Assembly (NCBI GenBank): GCA_023078555.1
Contig: CM041199.1
Coordinates: 992,001-1,056,000, forward strand
Source of the DNA: Ulva prolifera
Lineage: Eukaryota > Chlorophyta > Ulvophyceae > Ulvales > Ulvaceae
Length of the DNA: 64,000 bases
Reading direction: 5' to 3'
Below, piece after piece: positions 1 to 13,440 of this stretch. The notes under the pieces were generated by a model, which was not told where the DNA came from, searched no databases, and saw only the letters and a list, made by a program, of their open reading frames with translations. The stretch's first letter is position 1, and each line of letters opens with the position of its first letter. A program made the position numbers and the translations under genes.

Positions 1-1739
1 GCCCCGGGGCAGCCCAGTGCCGCGGCCAGCCCGTGCACTCCTTGCTCCGGGGCATCTGCTTGGATGCAGGGTTGTGCACATGTGGTGACCCTCTACAGAC
101 TTATATACTCATGTGTGGCTGACTACTGCAGTATACTGTCGGCTGGGGTGCTGACTTCACAATGCACAATGTGCAGCATGATGCACTGATCAGTGCATCA
201 AAGTTCGATGCGTGATGAGACTGCTGGAGACGCTCCCAGCCTCGTCTCCATGCAGTGTCTGCAAGGGCACATACAGGAAGGCCTGTACAGCACTCATAAC
301 TTGCTCATGCCTCATGTTTGGAGGGGACTGCTTGCCTCGTGCAGCCTGCGCCTGCTTCGAGGAGGCGTCCGCGGGAGTGTTGCAGCTGACTCTGTGGGTT
401 GATCAGTGTTGATGTGATTCGTGGCTGAGCATGGACATGACTGAGGCAGGGAGTTCCAGGAGGGTAGGCATGAATTCAGGCAGCCTCGGGAGGGAAGATG
501 TCCCGTTGCATGTACCTTGGCAGGCTGCTGCTTCCAGGATGCTGCTTCCTTCATTTGTATTTGAGGGCGCCAGCCCCGCTTGCTATCACAGTGCACATCG
601 CAGCGCTTACAGCTCGCAAACAGCAGACCAGCAGACGTGGCTGAGCTTTGATTTTGAGAGTCCTGGCAGGGAACGGATATCGCGACAGCTTGGCCAGAGC
701 TGTTGCAGTGAGGTCCAGCTGCAGATGCACCGATGGAGCATCGACAGTTCGCGACCCCGGAAGTGAGCTGGACAGCCCGGAGCAGAGTTGTAGCTGAACA
801 CGTGGGCAAAGATGGTGAGAGATCGTGAGGTAAACAACATCAAAGTGATTAGCAATATGCTTGACAGGACGCTGACAACTTTGGATCAACTGGGCCACAT
901 GCTGAATGCATTGCAATCATGCACCGGTGAGTTGGTGATTTGCGTTCGGAACCTGAAGTGCTTTGCATGTCCAGACATGCTAGCGATGGGCAATATTCCT
1001 TCTAAGCCTTGACACCTTCGACACATGTACAACGATGCATCGTGTTGCCTGCCTCTTGGACCTTGTCCTTGCAACAGATGCAGCAGCAGCAGGCTGGTAC
1101 CGTGGTTGCGGCTGTGTCCACGCATTTTGCAGTTGGCCAATCATGCTTTTCGGAATTCTCAACTAGTCTGAGAATTAGCGTCTCAGCATGATGCCGCAGC
1201 ATAATTCCTGCTACACCAATGAATGAACTGACAGCACAGCCATCGAGGATGTTTGATCTGAGGCTATTCTGTACATGCTGCAAAGTGATGGTGAATATGT
1301 CATGATGCAGGCCGGTTGGTATGTCTGAAAGTGGAGGTAAACATGTGCATACTGGATATTAGGTCAGCCTGTGCAGTATGTGCAGTAGCCAGTCATCATC
1401 ATGGTACAGATGGGTCGAGACCTGACTGGATGCTGCTTGCCATTCAAGCAGTCGGTCTCATCCAGGACATTTCCAAAACAAGGTGTGTCAATGCATCTAC
1501 CAACCGCGTCAGTGGTGGTACACAACAACACTCCTCGTGCTCGTACAAACATGTCCATGTAACCGCCCAACCCAGTACTTTATACATAATTTCCGATCCT
1601 TCTCGAGTAATCTCATACTTTTTCACCATAAGCAATTGACAGCATTAGCACAACATCAGCGCTGGCAATGCTTTATCACTCCTCTGAAAAGAAAACGAGG
1701 CCGCATCAACCATAGTGGCGAAATTAAAAAGAGTAGAAA
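1..1739. other. Intergenic DNA downstream of NRT2, no supported gene
   Basis: Short reading frames occur on both strands, but none shows a recognisable domain, a consistent splice pattern or a long open frame. A perfect 22-bp palindrome lies at 179-200. The part next to 1740 would be the 3' untranslated region of NRT2 on the minus strand; no TGTAA word was seen close to that stop codon. Confidence 0.5.
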
Positions 1740-4154
1740 CTACGCTTCCACCTTGGCAGGATCTGACGGCTGAACATCAATACCTTCTTCTGCACGTTGC
1801 TTCGCACCCCGCTGCGACTTGGATTCCTGGGCAAACTTCATGGCAGCATCAGCGAGACCAGCAGCCCGCTCCTCCTCAGAGAACTCTCCAAGGTAGTAGT
1901 CCTCTTCCACCACACCCTCACGAGGGCCACACAGCATGCCTCCCCACATCGGGAAGTACACTGGCACGACAAGCAGAGTCACACACATCACCATGATGCC
2001 CATGTACACCAGGCCAGTGTATGTCTCATATGATGTGTCCTGGAAGAAGAGGGTCTGGGTGATAACAGAGCCAGCATTGCCACCAGCACCGATGAAGCCT
2101 GAGACAACACCCAGAGCACGCTTCGAGACGAAAGGCACAACACCATATGAAGCACCCTCTGAGGCTTGCACAAAGAGTGAGAAGATGATCATGATGACAA
2201 TAGTACCAGCGAGGGAGCCCTTGGCCAGGCCCATGAAGATGCAGAGAGCACCCTCGAAGGTCTGCATGGACCACAGCGCCCAGAGGCGGCCCCGCATCCC
2301 GAAGCGCTTGCCAGCAAGATCTGATCCCAGGCCTCCGACGGAGCGGGCAAAGATGTTCATGAGACCGAAGAGGGAGCCAAGGACACCAGCGATGGTGAGC
2401 GAGACACCGAACTGATCGAAGAGGTAGGTGACAATGATGTTGTTCATCGTGAGCTCCACCCCGAAGCAAAAACCATAGGTGGCAGTCAAGCACCACATCC
2501 TGCAGAAAGCTAGTGATGTCAAGACAAATCCTTGCACCAATGACTCTTTTGCAGGGCCACGCTATCAGTATGTTTTGACCACAGACTGGAAGACTTGCCT
2601 GTAAGAACAAGTCGCCTAGTTTGATATGCACATCAAGCTAGGCAAGTCGTGTACATCAGACAGATCATTCACCACGAGAGCAAGCAGGCGGTGAGGACGG
2701 GCGGCACACCGGTAGTTACTGCATGCGGTGATGAACACACGGAGCGGGCTGTCCTTGCTCATGCCACCAGACTTCTTCAGCAGAGCATAGTTGCCATCCG
2801 GCAGATCATTCGAGAAGAAGAGCACGCCCATTCCGCCGATGATGTGCATGAATGCAGGGACGAACATGGCCCAGCGCCATGCAAGGAAAGGCTGGGTGTG
2901 TTGAGAAATGCCACGGAAGACGAGAGGCATGAGCAGCTGTGTCACTCCTCCTCCAAGGTTTCCCCAGCCAGCAGTTGTTGCATTCGCAATACCTGCACGA
3001 TGAGCGGTTCAAACCATCATCACTTCAAATTATGTCAGATAAATTGCACCGACTGATTATTGAGGGGTCCAATGCAGACGTGTCTACACCAGCATCATCG
3101 GAACGAGCGTCAGAACAAAAATGAGCCCACAACAGTATCTGGAGCTCACCTACAATCTTGACGTTGAACATGCTTGCCGTCCAGAACTGGCAGGCGACGA
3201 ACGTGGACAGGCCAAAGCCAATGCCAAATCGGAGAAGGGTGAAGTCGAGAGCCTTGTTCGCTAGAGCCATGCCAAAGACGCAGGGGGCGGTCATCATGAG
3301 TACAGAAGACATGCCTAGACGTGGCCCGATCCAGTCACACACGGCTCCCATCGCAACACGAGCGGCAATGGTCCCCGTCACAGCTGCGATACCTGCACCA
3401 TTGCCCAAGCTTCAGTTGATCTGTTCCGCAACGAAAGCAAGAAAGGTAAATATATAATTTCTGATGAAGAATTGGACAACGGTATGCTGGCCTGGGTACA
3501 ATGCACTTGATTCGACAAAGCACGCAAGACTGAGAGCGCGATCCGAGCTACAGACAAGGCCTACACACAGCCCTAAACTTGCACAAAACATAACATAAAG
3601 TAGACGGAGTAGAGTTCCGGAAGTAATTCGAGTGATGCGCGATTTCTTGGCGATTGCCTGGCATGTCTGAGATACCACGCGGCACCAGCGCGCGGTCAGG
3701 CGGCATGCAGGCCTAGGGACGTGGGATGTCGGCGATTGCTAGCAGACATGTGCTGTCAACAGACTGCTCCCTAAGTTGTATCAAATCATATGTTCAAGGC
3801 GGTGCGTTCGGTAGCCACGGGTCACTGCGGCAGTGCCCCGAGAAGTGGGTGCGAAATGCATGAAAGCCAGTCCACGGTGCAGGGGGCAAGCTTGACCTGA
3901 AGCAGTTGACACCGACAGCACAACGTCAGGAGCGCACCGGCATTGCCAAGATCAGCCTTACTGAGTCCAAGATCCTCTCGAATCACAGGAATCATAGCCG
4001 CGGGGGCGAATGTCGACACGAAGGACGTGAAGAATCCGAACCAGCAGAGGTGGAACGCGCGCATGTGCGGCAGCGCAAACGAAAATAGGTTGACATTCAG
4101 AGCCTTGTGCTCTGAGTCAACAGGCAAGGCGAATTGCTTATCTTTCGCATCCAT
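1740..4154 (-). CDS. NRT2: NRT2-type high-affinity nitrate transporter
   Basis: Plasma-membrane MFS transporter that imports nitrate (or nitrite) with protons for nitrogen assimilation. Exons on the minus strand: 4154-3938, 3392-3150, 2992-2710 and 2499-1740, giving 500 aa, close to the usual 500-550. All introns are GT-AG and all junctions stay in frame. The N-terminal part ([20 protein letters not shown], then [10 protein letters not shown]) is typical of green-lineage NRT2. The nitrate/nitrite porter signature appears as AGWGNLGGG at the start of exon 3, and a second copy as GAGGNAGSV in exon 4. Exon 4 also carries GVELTMNN followed by a run of membrane segments. The C-terminal tail is hydrophilic and basic/acidic. 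The ATG at 4154 lies directly before the conserved N-terminus. In plants and Chlamydomonas NRT2 often needs a NAR2 partner; none is visible here, nor are nitrate or nitrite reductase. Confidence 0.95.
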
Positions 4155-4290
4155 GGCTGCGACTGGACGTGGTGCTGCAGGATGGCAACTGTAGGTCTAC
4201 GTGGCAATATGCCTAGCACTCCACGAACGCATGTGCTGAGGAAATGCACGGGCGACAGCGACAGCATTGCCTTCGCCTTGCATCTGGTGA

Positions 4291-4299
4291 CATATATAG
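4291..4299 (-). promoter_or_regulatory. TATA-like element upstream of NRT2
   Basis: The minus strand reads CTATATATG about 137 nt upstream of the NRT2 start codon. This is the only clear TATA-like word in the 200 nt before the gene, so it is a candidate core promoter. The assignment rests on position and sequence only. Confidence 0.35.
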
Positions 4300-7200
4300 G
4301 CGCGACTGCAGGCGTCACTGATCTATGGTCATTGCGAAGCAGCGTGCACTCGCCTCCAAATCTCGAGCGCTGTCACAAGCTTAAGCGTGCGACCCGAGAC
4401 GCCTCCGACAGTGTCCATGCTGCCCAACCTGCATGCATATTGGACTGCCCCAAGCACAGACAATCATATGCGCACGCATATGCATGCGGGCCGCACAGGC
4501 TGACAGACTTGGAGCGGGGGCACACGGATGCATATTGCGCTGATGACAAGACCTCCGAACCTTCTTCAACCACCTCAGAGCTGACAGCGCATGAGATCTG
4601 CAGCTGCAAGGGCGCTGGTGCACTCCTCTTGAGGCTTGCATTACATAGACAAAGGCAAGGAGGCAGGCAGCCGACTTGGAGAAGCGCAAGCACGGCATGC
4701 CTTTGCATCATCATCACAGCAAGCCCTGGCCATAGCCAAGCCACTCATTGTGATCCCTGGGTGATAGGCTTGTCCATATGCAAGCCTGCATTAGCGATAC
4801 AACACTAGCTGAGATCCACAGGTATGACATACATTGCTAGCGCTGGTGTCCTGGCATGTGTTCATGTTCTTGAAATATTCTAGTATTCTAAAAACATGCG
4901 GGCGCAGTATTGGGCCAGTGATGTGTCTGTTCTGCACTACTGCGTGTACACTGATTATGGTTCATGTTCATGAGACGCATGCGTAGGACCACATGTGGTG
5001 TTTCATCTATTTGTCTGTGAAGCATCCCAGGTTGTCTTCAAACCATGGCAAGGCCGAAACATGTTATGCCGGTCACATGTTATGCCGGTCCGTGATGTTC
5101 ATGTAATACAGCATCAACCAGTGACCTTTCTACCTCAGTACAAACCATGTTCATGAGACAGTCAATCAGGCATCGCGCCGCACCCACAATCATCTACACA
5201 TAGGCTTCAACAATCATCTACACATAGGCTTCAGCAGCAGACCTGGTGGATGGGTTTCACTTGCAGAGATGTCTCAAATGATCTTATCATCCTTTCTATG
5301 CATGCCCATGGCTCCTGCAGCCTCCATTGGCTTGCCATACCCACTGGATTGCCACAGACCCCATCCAGAGGCCCTGAGCAGCCGGAGACACATGGCATGC
5401 ATGTGCACGCAGTGCAGTCACACTGTTCACCCAGATTCAGCCAGCCTACTGCGCATGCTGTGCTTGCACATTCACTGCCAGTACACTCTTGAGCCCCAGT
5501 ATCCGGTCGGGAGCCGGCTCAGCAGAGCTCAACAGCTAGAGCTTGTCCCTCACAGGCCCTCATCTGCCACTTTGCGCTACGTGCTGACGCCAATGACTAT
5601 GCGCATTTGGGTGAGGCGTAATGGCCCATGTGGCTTTGTGTTCCTTGTTTTCCTGGGCCAGGCTGCACGCATTCGGCTGCAGTGTGTGATGACAGCCCTG
5701 TCCACTTGTGACGAGGTCCCAAACAGAACAGTACGCCTCGGCGTTCACAAGTCGCCCGATGTCTACAGGAATATGTTCACAGGAGTTTGTTCATAAGCTG
5801 TCCGATATGTACAGGTGGATGCACAACTGCTACAGTGCAGCGCCTCGGCGGTTGCTAGCTGCACGTACTCTGTAATGTTAAATAAAAAAAAGGTTTTGTG
5901 CACGTCTTGGTGATGCAAGGCTTGGCCTTGAAGTCGTGGGGCGCACGTCCACGTTGGCACTCATTCTTTAATCAGGCGGATTGCAGGCGCAGCTTGCCGC
6001 GAGCTGTGCCTGTTGGGGTTGGTGCGGTCCCATGTGGGAGGCAAGACTGGTCCATGCACGGACACACGCACAATCAGGTCCAACCCAGTTGACTTCATTG
6101 ATGCATGGTGATTGCATCTGCGCGGCTTTGTCCCGGCTGCTCCCCTCCTGTCGCCCTGCAGAGCAGCCCCAACTCGAACACGCGCCTGAGCACGACCTGC
6201 GCATCTCTGGAACCTGAGAAGGTACAGCTAGCGTATGGCTCACGGCACGCGATCACCCGCATGCTGTGCTGCCTGAGTTGTGGGGAGCCCAGGGGCCACA
6301 GTAGCATGAGCATGTAGCAACAAAAAAAAGGTAAAATGAATATCCATATATATTAAAAACCCTATACGCATCTACCTCGGCGTGCTGATGGGGTTGGTGG
6401 AGTGGTCACAGGAGGCTCCAGGCTGGTGACAAAACTTTGCCCCTGCCAGGACGATCAATCCCTGAAACTGCAGTGGTTGCGGCTGCATCAGCACACCCAT
6501 GCACGCTCTGTCATGCAGTGGCGCGCCAGGTTCGCGCCGCGGCTCCGCTGATGGCACGTCACGCGGGCAAGGCTGGCGGGGCTCACAGTCCCGTCTGATG
6601 ACCTCTCGCCGCTCACAGGCCATCCGGCCTGAGTGGTGGGGTGCCCCTCGGGGGACCCGCCCGCTTGGCGCCACTGACCGATAGCCTCTGGCCCCGGCCC
6701 GGCCGGGTCTGCTGTGCGTGCGGGATGACTGCGTGGGCATGTGCAGGGACTGCGGGGTCGGCTTGGGCACCGTGTCGTCCCGGGTGAGATGCAGCGCGGG
6801 CCGACGGGGCGGCGCGGCGGTGTGCCAGGCTGGCAGGGTGTGCTGTGGATCTGGGGGTTGGGTGGGGTTTGGGGCTGGGGCGGCCCCCGGCAGTCGAGCG
6901 GCCAGGATGGGCGGCCTTGGGCAGCTGTGTGGGGCGCGGCCCTGTCGTGCGGCGGCGGGCGTTGGGGTGGTGGCTGCTGTGTGGTTGTGTTTGGGGCAAT
7001 GTGGTATGTGTGTTTGTGTGTGGGTGTACACATGTGCTCGGCGGTCTGCGGCTCTGTGTCGGTTGCTGAGAGCGTGATGGGTTTGTGTGTATTGCATGCG
7101 TGGGCATCTGGGTGTGTGCTTGGTCTGCTTGCTTCTTTCGCGGTGCTGCCCGCGCCTCGCCACATTTGTCCTTGAAACACACCCATCCACACGATGACAA

Positions 7201-9541
7201 ATGCTTTCATGGATGTCTGTATGTGCAGGGCCCCACCATAGCTGGCCAGGCTATCTCAGCTCAGCTACTGGTACTAGAGCCTGCTACTCTGGTGCGACAC
7301 CATGGTGGCCAGGTGGGCCTCGTCCTTACAGCAGCGATGATGTGCGTGGTGATGCCACAGTGTTGCGTGTAGCTGCTCGAGCGCGTCTCATGGTTCTGAG
7401 TTGGCTCCGAGTTGTACTTGTCGTTGCTTTGATGGCGCCAGCCAGACATCGCGGCAGTAAACAGACGTCACCGAAGAGTGAACGAGCGCAAGCAAGCACA
7501 GCACAAGAATCGCTGACGCACCAGTTGCTTCGCGGCAGTATGACGCTGCCTCAGATCCGGATGCCTCGATTGGTCCCGGTCTCCGAGGTGGTCAACGTCC
7601 CCGTAGATGCATGGTCATGGTCTTACAATCATATATGCTCACAGACATTTAGGCAGCCTGGCAAATATGCGTGAAATCGCTACGTGAAATGGCGTGGGAG
7701 AGGCACCTGGCAAGGCCCTGTCGACATGAACGCTGTGAACAGTACACGTTGGAGCCTGACATCGACACTCGGAGCGTGACCATGTGGCAATAGTTCAATC
7801 TTATGACACTTTATCCTGTTCACACAAGGTCGCATGCTACAGCTGCCGCGGCGACACTCCAGGCACGACCTACGCGTCAACGTTGTCCACGGTCGCATGC
7901 AGATGTAGCATTTCTCGACATTGGAGGGGGTGCAGCGCACAACGACAGGAAGATCAATCGTGTAAAGCCACCATGTTTTGGAAAAATATGCAGTGGCTGA
8001 GCGTTGAACCGTGTGCTGCGTACCCGCAAGAGTTGAAGGGTCCAAGATTGCCATCATGGTGGTCTCATGTTCCGGAGATTTTAAGCGCGCACGCGCATGC
8101 GACGAAGGACCGGCCTGCGAAGATGTCCAGCCGGATAGATCAACAGACAACCAGGGAGCGCCTGCACCTGCGGGAGCACCCGGGATCCTGTGTTGACAAC
8201 ATGCGTTCCCGTCGTTCAGAGATTCACAGGGGCGCACACCGCATGCTCTGGTGAGTGCAACGGCGAGCTGGTGGCTCCGGTCGTCATCCATTGTTTGCAG
8301 CCACACCCGGGATGTGTGGCTGCTCCGCTGACGACATGCTCGAGGTCGTTGAGGAGCCAGGTATGTGCAGACGCTTGCGTTACGAAGGCAGGGCTCTCTT
8401 CCCGCAGACTCCTGGGATCAGACAGCCTTCCTTTCATGCTTAGTCTCTTGCCTTCTGGCGATACCTCGGGACGTCTACTGAGCATATGTGCCCTCCGTGA
8501 ACGCAGTGGGGTGCCTGCCTTGCATGGACGTGTTCTGTTGCCACACCTGGAGAGCTCTCAAGATCTACCCGAAGTCTGGCGAGGCAGTGCGAAGTGCATT
8601 GCACCCCTGGGACACCAGGCAGGTCCCATGCAAGTGTGTTTTACAACGACCAAGACGCGAAGACACGTTGCACAGGACCCTTGTGCAGCACAAGGACAGA
8701 AAGCGTCACACGCAATCCATAGGCAGCACCGCATAGAAAACAGACAAATGTGCCACCTGTTCGAAAACATTACTGCTTCACACATGTCACGCCATATGCC
8801 ACTGTTGCCACAAGACCTGTAGAGGACATGGTGAGACAGGTGAGAAGTGAGCAGCAAGCAAATTGCAGACACATGCTGCAGCCTCCCAGGGCAGGGCAGA
8901 CACCAGAGGCGACACATTCCTGGAAATGTACAGCATTGGACCGCCGTCACCTCGGCCATGCTGTGCTGCTGCAGTGAAATTCGCCTTCAGATTGCTGCAG
9001 GATTTACCAATGGTGCTGCTGTAGATACACCAGGCTATGCCTAAACAGCATAGGTACTGCCAGAAGATCAGCTAGCTCACTTCAAGAGGGACAGCAACTA
9101 TGCAGCACCGTAATGCTGCTCATTGGTCACACGGGATCACGCCTGCGCGCATACATACCCCTGAATATCATTTCCTGACCCTCTCATTCCACTGCTGGCG
9201 GAGTTTACACATTGGCAATGTGACATTGCTGCTTTTACAGCTTGTATTGATGATCTGGGGCCCACATCAAGCAGCAACATCGTCTGGCCAGCTTCTTTGA
9301 CTCTGTGAGAATGACTTGTCGACTTGATGAAAATGAGATGTCTTGTTGGTGCATACGCACATGCTGACTGTCCACGCTTCGTTGCACTCATTCATACTTC
9401 AAACTCCTGTTGCAACAGTTTGGCATACAGCAGCAAGTTCAGGAAAATCGGCATTCTTGGAAGCCTAGCTAAGCGCGGTGACGCATGGCAAGCTGGTTGC
9501 ACAACTTTGAAGCATGCATCATGGTGTGGGCTCAGAAGTGT
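4300..9541. other. 5.2-kb intergenic region, no gene supported
   Basis: No recognisable coding exon chain was found. It contains a 16-bp tandem pair near 5068-5100, a 24-bp tandem pair at 5187-5233, an isolated 175-aa reading frame at 5269-5796 followed by a TGTAA word and an A-run (5873-5891), A-rich patches at 6320-6360, and the first copy of a 0.5-kb dispersed repeat at 6690-7195 embedded in GT-rich sequence. Confidence 0.5.
6690..7195. repeat. 0.5-kb dispersed repeat, copy 1
   Basis: This segment matches 21352-21868 in the same orientation. Shared blocks include GGCATGTGCAGGGACTGCGG near the start and CTGCTTGCTTCTTTCG plus TTTGTCCTTG near the end, joined by GT-rich sequence. On the minus strand both copies keep a long Pro/Arg/His-rich open frame with little indel noise (for example GRPSWP then RGPPQPQTP). 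The second copy sits inside a hAT-like transposon; no such flanks were found around this one. Confidence 0.75.
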
Positions 9542-12500
9542 TTACTCTGAAAGCTCAAGGTCATCCACAAAAGCCTGGTTGAACGTGCCATTATTCTGCC
9601 TCGAACCCTCAACAGCCTCTGCACTTCCACTGCCAATGCAGCCATCTAGCATCAATACATCATCGCAGCTGGTAGTTGGCCTGGAGCACGCCTGTTTCGG
9701 GAGCCCTTCTGTCGCTGGTCCAGCTGCTGCCTCGCCCACCTTCTTCATTGCGTCCCAGCTGCTGGTATCTGCAGAAGCACACGGCGTGACAGAACGGCTT
9801 CAACTGTGTCGGCATTTTCTTAAAACTTGGAGTATCATACACATTGCAGCGTGCTCGCCTGAGTCGGCTTGATACCGGGCATCACCCAGCTCTGCGGCTG
9901 TGGCATTGACGGCGAGCTCAAGCTGACCCCCGATTTCAGTGCTTGCCTGAACTGTACAACCTGTGCCAGCTTCGGCTGCAGTGATAGCTTCAGGCCAAAA
10001 TGGGACTTCCTGACTCTGGGGTGTAACATCATCTTTAGTCGCCCTGGCTTCGATTGCACGGGCAGATTGATCATGGCTTGGCACTATCGCTGCCGCTGTC
10101 TCGAGATCTGTCTCTGAGCCAGCAGGGAAACAGTGCTGCAGATTCTGCGATGCTGCCTTCCTGAGATCAGACAGTGCCCGCTTCTTGGCTAGCATAATGC
10201 TGTCTGGAACTCCACCTTTATGAGATGAACCGTTAACCGCTGCTCTTTCCAGCCCAGGCTCTGCAGCTGACCTGCTTAAAGGACCGCCTGCAGGATTGGT
10301 GGCGCCATGCTTGAAACCCCCGCCCGCCATTGCACCCTCGCCTACCAGCGTGTCACTGTGTGCCCCTGTGACGCCCATGGCTGCATCACGTGTTCCAGCC
10401 ACAGCCGCAGGCTCACCTGCTACACTCTCTGGGGCCGCAGCAGCCGTGGGAATTGCAGAGGGACCCCCATCTTCCAAATCTGTCGGCCTGTATGTACTTC
10501 TGTCAGCTTGTGGTGTTACGGCACTGTGGATGTCATGACCAGATTCTGCGCCTACTGCAGGACCAGCATGATCACTTGTGTCACCCTCAGCCACACCGCC
10601 ACGTTCATCATCTGTGTCCCCACAGTTTGCCTGCCTGTCCGGGGCAATTGCACCTACAACAGCGACAGCGGGTCACAGCTGCATGCTCCACACCATCTGT
10701 GGTACCTTCCTCCATGGACAAACCATCGCACTGGATGATTCATTGGATTAGCATAGCAATCATCGGCATCCACCGGAAATTCCTACACCTTTGCACTCCA
10801 ACTCCTTCACACTGGCGTTGTGTGTGCTGCCCACGATTCCAGGAACCTGGTCCAGTGCTGCATCAGGAGACCTGGAAGCAGATGTCCCAATGTGTGCACT
10901 TCGTACATGCTCTCGTTGCGCACAGCTACGATCCCCATCTGACGCACAGTGATCAGCGGTACATGTTGGAACTGGAGCACAATCTCTGCTGGATACTGCA
11001 GCAGTGTTGCCACCACAGGCAGCGGGTGGAGTCGCCTGTTCAATGGTGCCTGAAGCTGCTCCAGCCATAGAGCGCGCCACGATGCTCCGCAGCCTGCTAC
11101 TTGCTGCAGGTGCACGCAGTACAGAAGCAGTCGCTGTGGATACATGACCTGGCAATTCAGGTGTAGGCAGGTTGTGGTGCGGCTCTGTGTGGACCATGCT
11201 TCCGAGTTGTAGATTGACTGGCTCCCTCATAACCTTGGCGGTGAAAACAGGCGGCGCTTTGGCCGCCTCGGAAGGGCTATTCTGTGGTTTACTCAGTCCA
11301 GATAGCAATTTTTGCCTCATTTGGCGCAGAGCTGCACCAGCATCACCTGGCCGTTGCCTCCTGACCATGCTCGGAGAGGCTGTTGATGCAAATGGGTTGT
11401 TGCCAGCAAGTATTTTTCTGTAGTGCAAAGTATTGTGCTCTGCAGATTGTATCGTCTGGTCAGGATATGGATGAGACTGAGACAGGTGTGCTGGTGCCAC
11501 ACTTGTGGTGACAAGGTCCCCAGCTTGTCGAGTTGCTGTCTTCCTGCAGCAGAATGAAACGTAAATCATGCATGTTTGCCCGCGCCAGCTGATCAGGTGC
11601 TCAGCACCTCGACTACAGCGCTGGTCAATGTTGCATGCCTGACATGAAGCGATATTTGCATGAAGATGCATTGCTGTGATCGACTCAAGAAATGTGCATG
11701 CTGACTACGTGGTAATTGGCTTCTACTTAATGCTGGCCCCTGTTCTATACCATAGTTTTGAATCTGAGTTAAGGCTCAGACATTGTCAGCACACCTTGCT
11801 AAGCCGTGGTTCATGACACAGCTGTCTATTGATCTCGCATCATTCTTGTAAACACTGGCAGGGATGTATGCACACCTGTGCGAGCTGGCCAAAACCTGTG
11901 GCAGCGGAGGAGCAGCGCTTGGCTGGCCTTCGAGGACGCATCGAGAGCGCTTGAGCAAGTCTGAAAGATTGACACTTGCATCGGGATTTGATCGTCTCGC
12001 CACTGGCTGTTCAAGAGTGCTTCGTTTGACTGCAGATCCAAGCAGCGGAGCTGCAGAAGCTGCATGCGTCAGAACTGGGCCTGCAAAAAGTGTCCATATC
12101 AGCAGGGCTATCTGAGGCAACTCTCTGTACATTCAGTCAGCAACAACATCGGCATGCCATCTGTGACCGCACGCTGCTGGTAATCAAGCTGCTCGACTGT
12201 AACATGCGTCTGCACACTACCTCTGATCATCACAGGATCTGCTTGCTGTTTGATCCGCAGATCGTGGCACTCGTCGAGTGACCGTTCACTATTGCCGGAC
12301 ATGAACGCTTTCGTCTGTCTGTTTGGGCAGCTGACATCGTGTCTTGAGTACGTACTCATCACAGGCGTGTCTTTGATGTACAGGGAACTGTGGCCTATCC
12401 CTGGAGCCTCATCCAAAGGGACCGAAACCATCGGCCGGTGGGGTGCCAAATCCTTTCCCACCAATTCTGGAGAGCAGTTATCAGCAACATCTGCGGGGGA

Positions 12501-13213
12501 CGATGGAGAGCTGCAGGGGGAGATGCACATACTTGACGGCGATGTTGGCGCTGAAGGGATATCTTCGGAATGTTCGCAATCATTCGATGCAGATTTGTGC
12601 TGTGCAGGGGAGCTGCGACGCTGGTTCAGGGCAGGCGATGAAGCGACGTGCCCGTCACTTGCAGGTGTAGATCGATGCCGTGGCTTTGGAGAGGAAAAGA
12701 GCATGACGTCCAGTGACGTGTTGCCATGCCCAAATGAATTCTCCGAACAGTTCAACGTCTTTGCGTGTGCCGAGTGGCCGCGGCCAGGCTCGCTCCCATT
12801 TGGTTGCGTTCCTGCAAGTTGAAACAGAGGTCGGCACCAAACGATCGCAGCGATTGAGGAGCGCATTGATGACCTTTCTCACCTTCGTTGCTGTAACATT
12901 TATTTGTATGGCTCAAAGTGCGTTCTGGCTGTCGAAAGGCGGTGGATGGGTGCCTCTTGCGAGTTGTCCAGGGCAGATTCTCAGCGGCATCGGTAGTAAT
13001 CCCTTCAACACATGGCTTCTTCTTGAGTCTGTTGCGAAGGCGTCGTTTGCTACCTCCAACCCAAGCCAGCATCTTGTCTACAGGAGTGCAAGCAGTGTGA
13101 TCGACATGGATGGTAACACAGTTGGAAGAAAGGTAGTACAAAGAAGATTTGTCCTTTAATTTAGATAGAGTAAATTCTGACTTCTGGTGTTTTAAACCAA
13201 TGTGAGTGTGCAT
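9542..13213 (-). CDS. Unknown 1000-aa low-complexity protein
   Basis: Six exons on the minus strand join in frame with GT-AG introns: 13213-12883, 12811-12221, 12080-11795, 11543-10789, 10653-9841 and 9768-9542, total 1001 codons with stop. The last donor (GTATGA at 9840) is a choice between alternatives. Most of the protein is rich in Ser, Ala, Pro and Thr and predicted by eye to be disordered. A compact basic motif, VDKMLAWVGGSKRRLRNRL, lies near residues 45-63 and may be a nuclear targeting or binding element. A second conserved-looking stretch in exon 4 contains NPFAS and LRQMRQKLL. Base composition is moderate throughout, unlike the GC-saturated genes to the right. I do not recognise the family. 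The start codon is the first ATG of exon 1 and faces the next gene across 227 bp. Confidence 0.65.
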
Positions 13214-13440
13214 GGTTGCAAATTCTGGGCCCGCGCTTCAGCGTTGATGCATTTGCTTGCACGGGGCCTGTGGCCACCATTGCTACGTGCATCTCGCGAG
13301 GCGGAGGCATGCGAGGGCAGCCATTGCAGCCGCACACGGAAATAAACTTGACAAATGTATGACATGGATGCTGGTGTGCTGTCGAGTGTTTTGCTTCTGG
13401 GACTGCGAAACTTTGTGTCACCGTCGTGCTCAGTGCAACC
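13214..13440. promoter_or_regulatory. Shared bidirectional promoter region
   Basis: Only 227 bp separate the start codons of the minus-strand 1000-aa gene and the plus-strand 150-aa gene, so both promoters must lie here or overlap the transcribed parts. No clear TATA box was seen. The function is inferred from gene geometry. Confidence 0.5.

Noticed and set aside
6372..7210. Overlapping 195-272 codon minus-strand frames
   Set aside because: Low-complexity Pro/His/Arg sequence within a dispersed repeat; no splice sites or domain. Annotated as repeat.
1..9541. Nitrate assimilation cluster around NRT2
   Set aside because: No NAR2, nitrate reductase, nitrite reductase or regulator could be found within the window.
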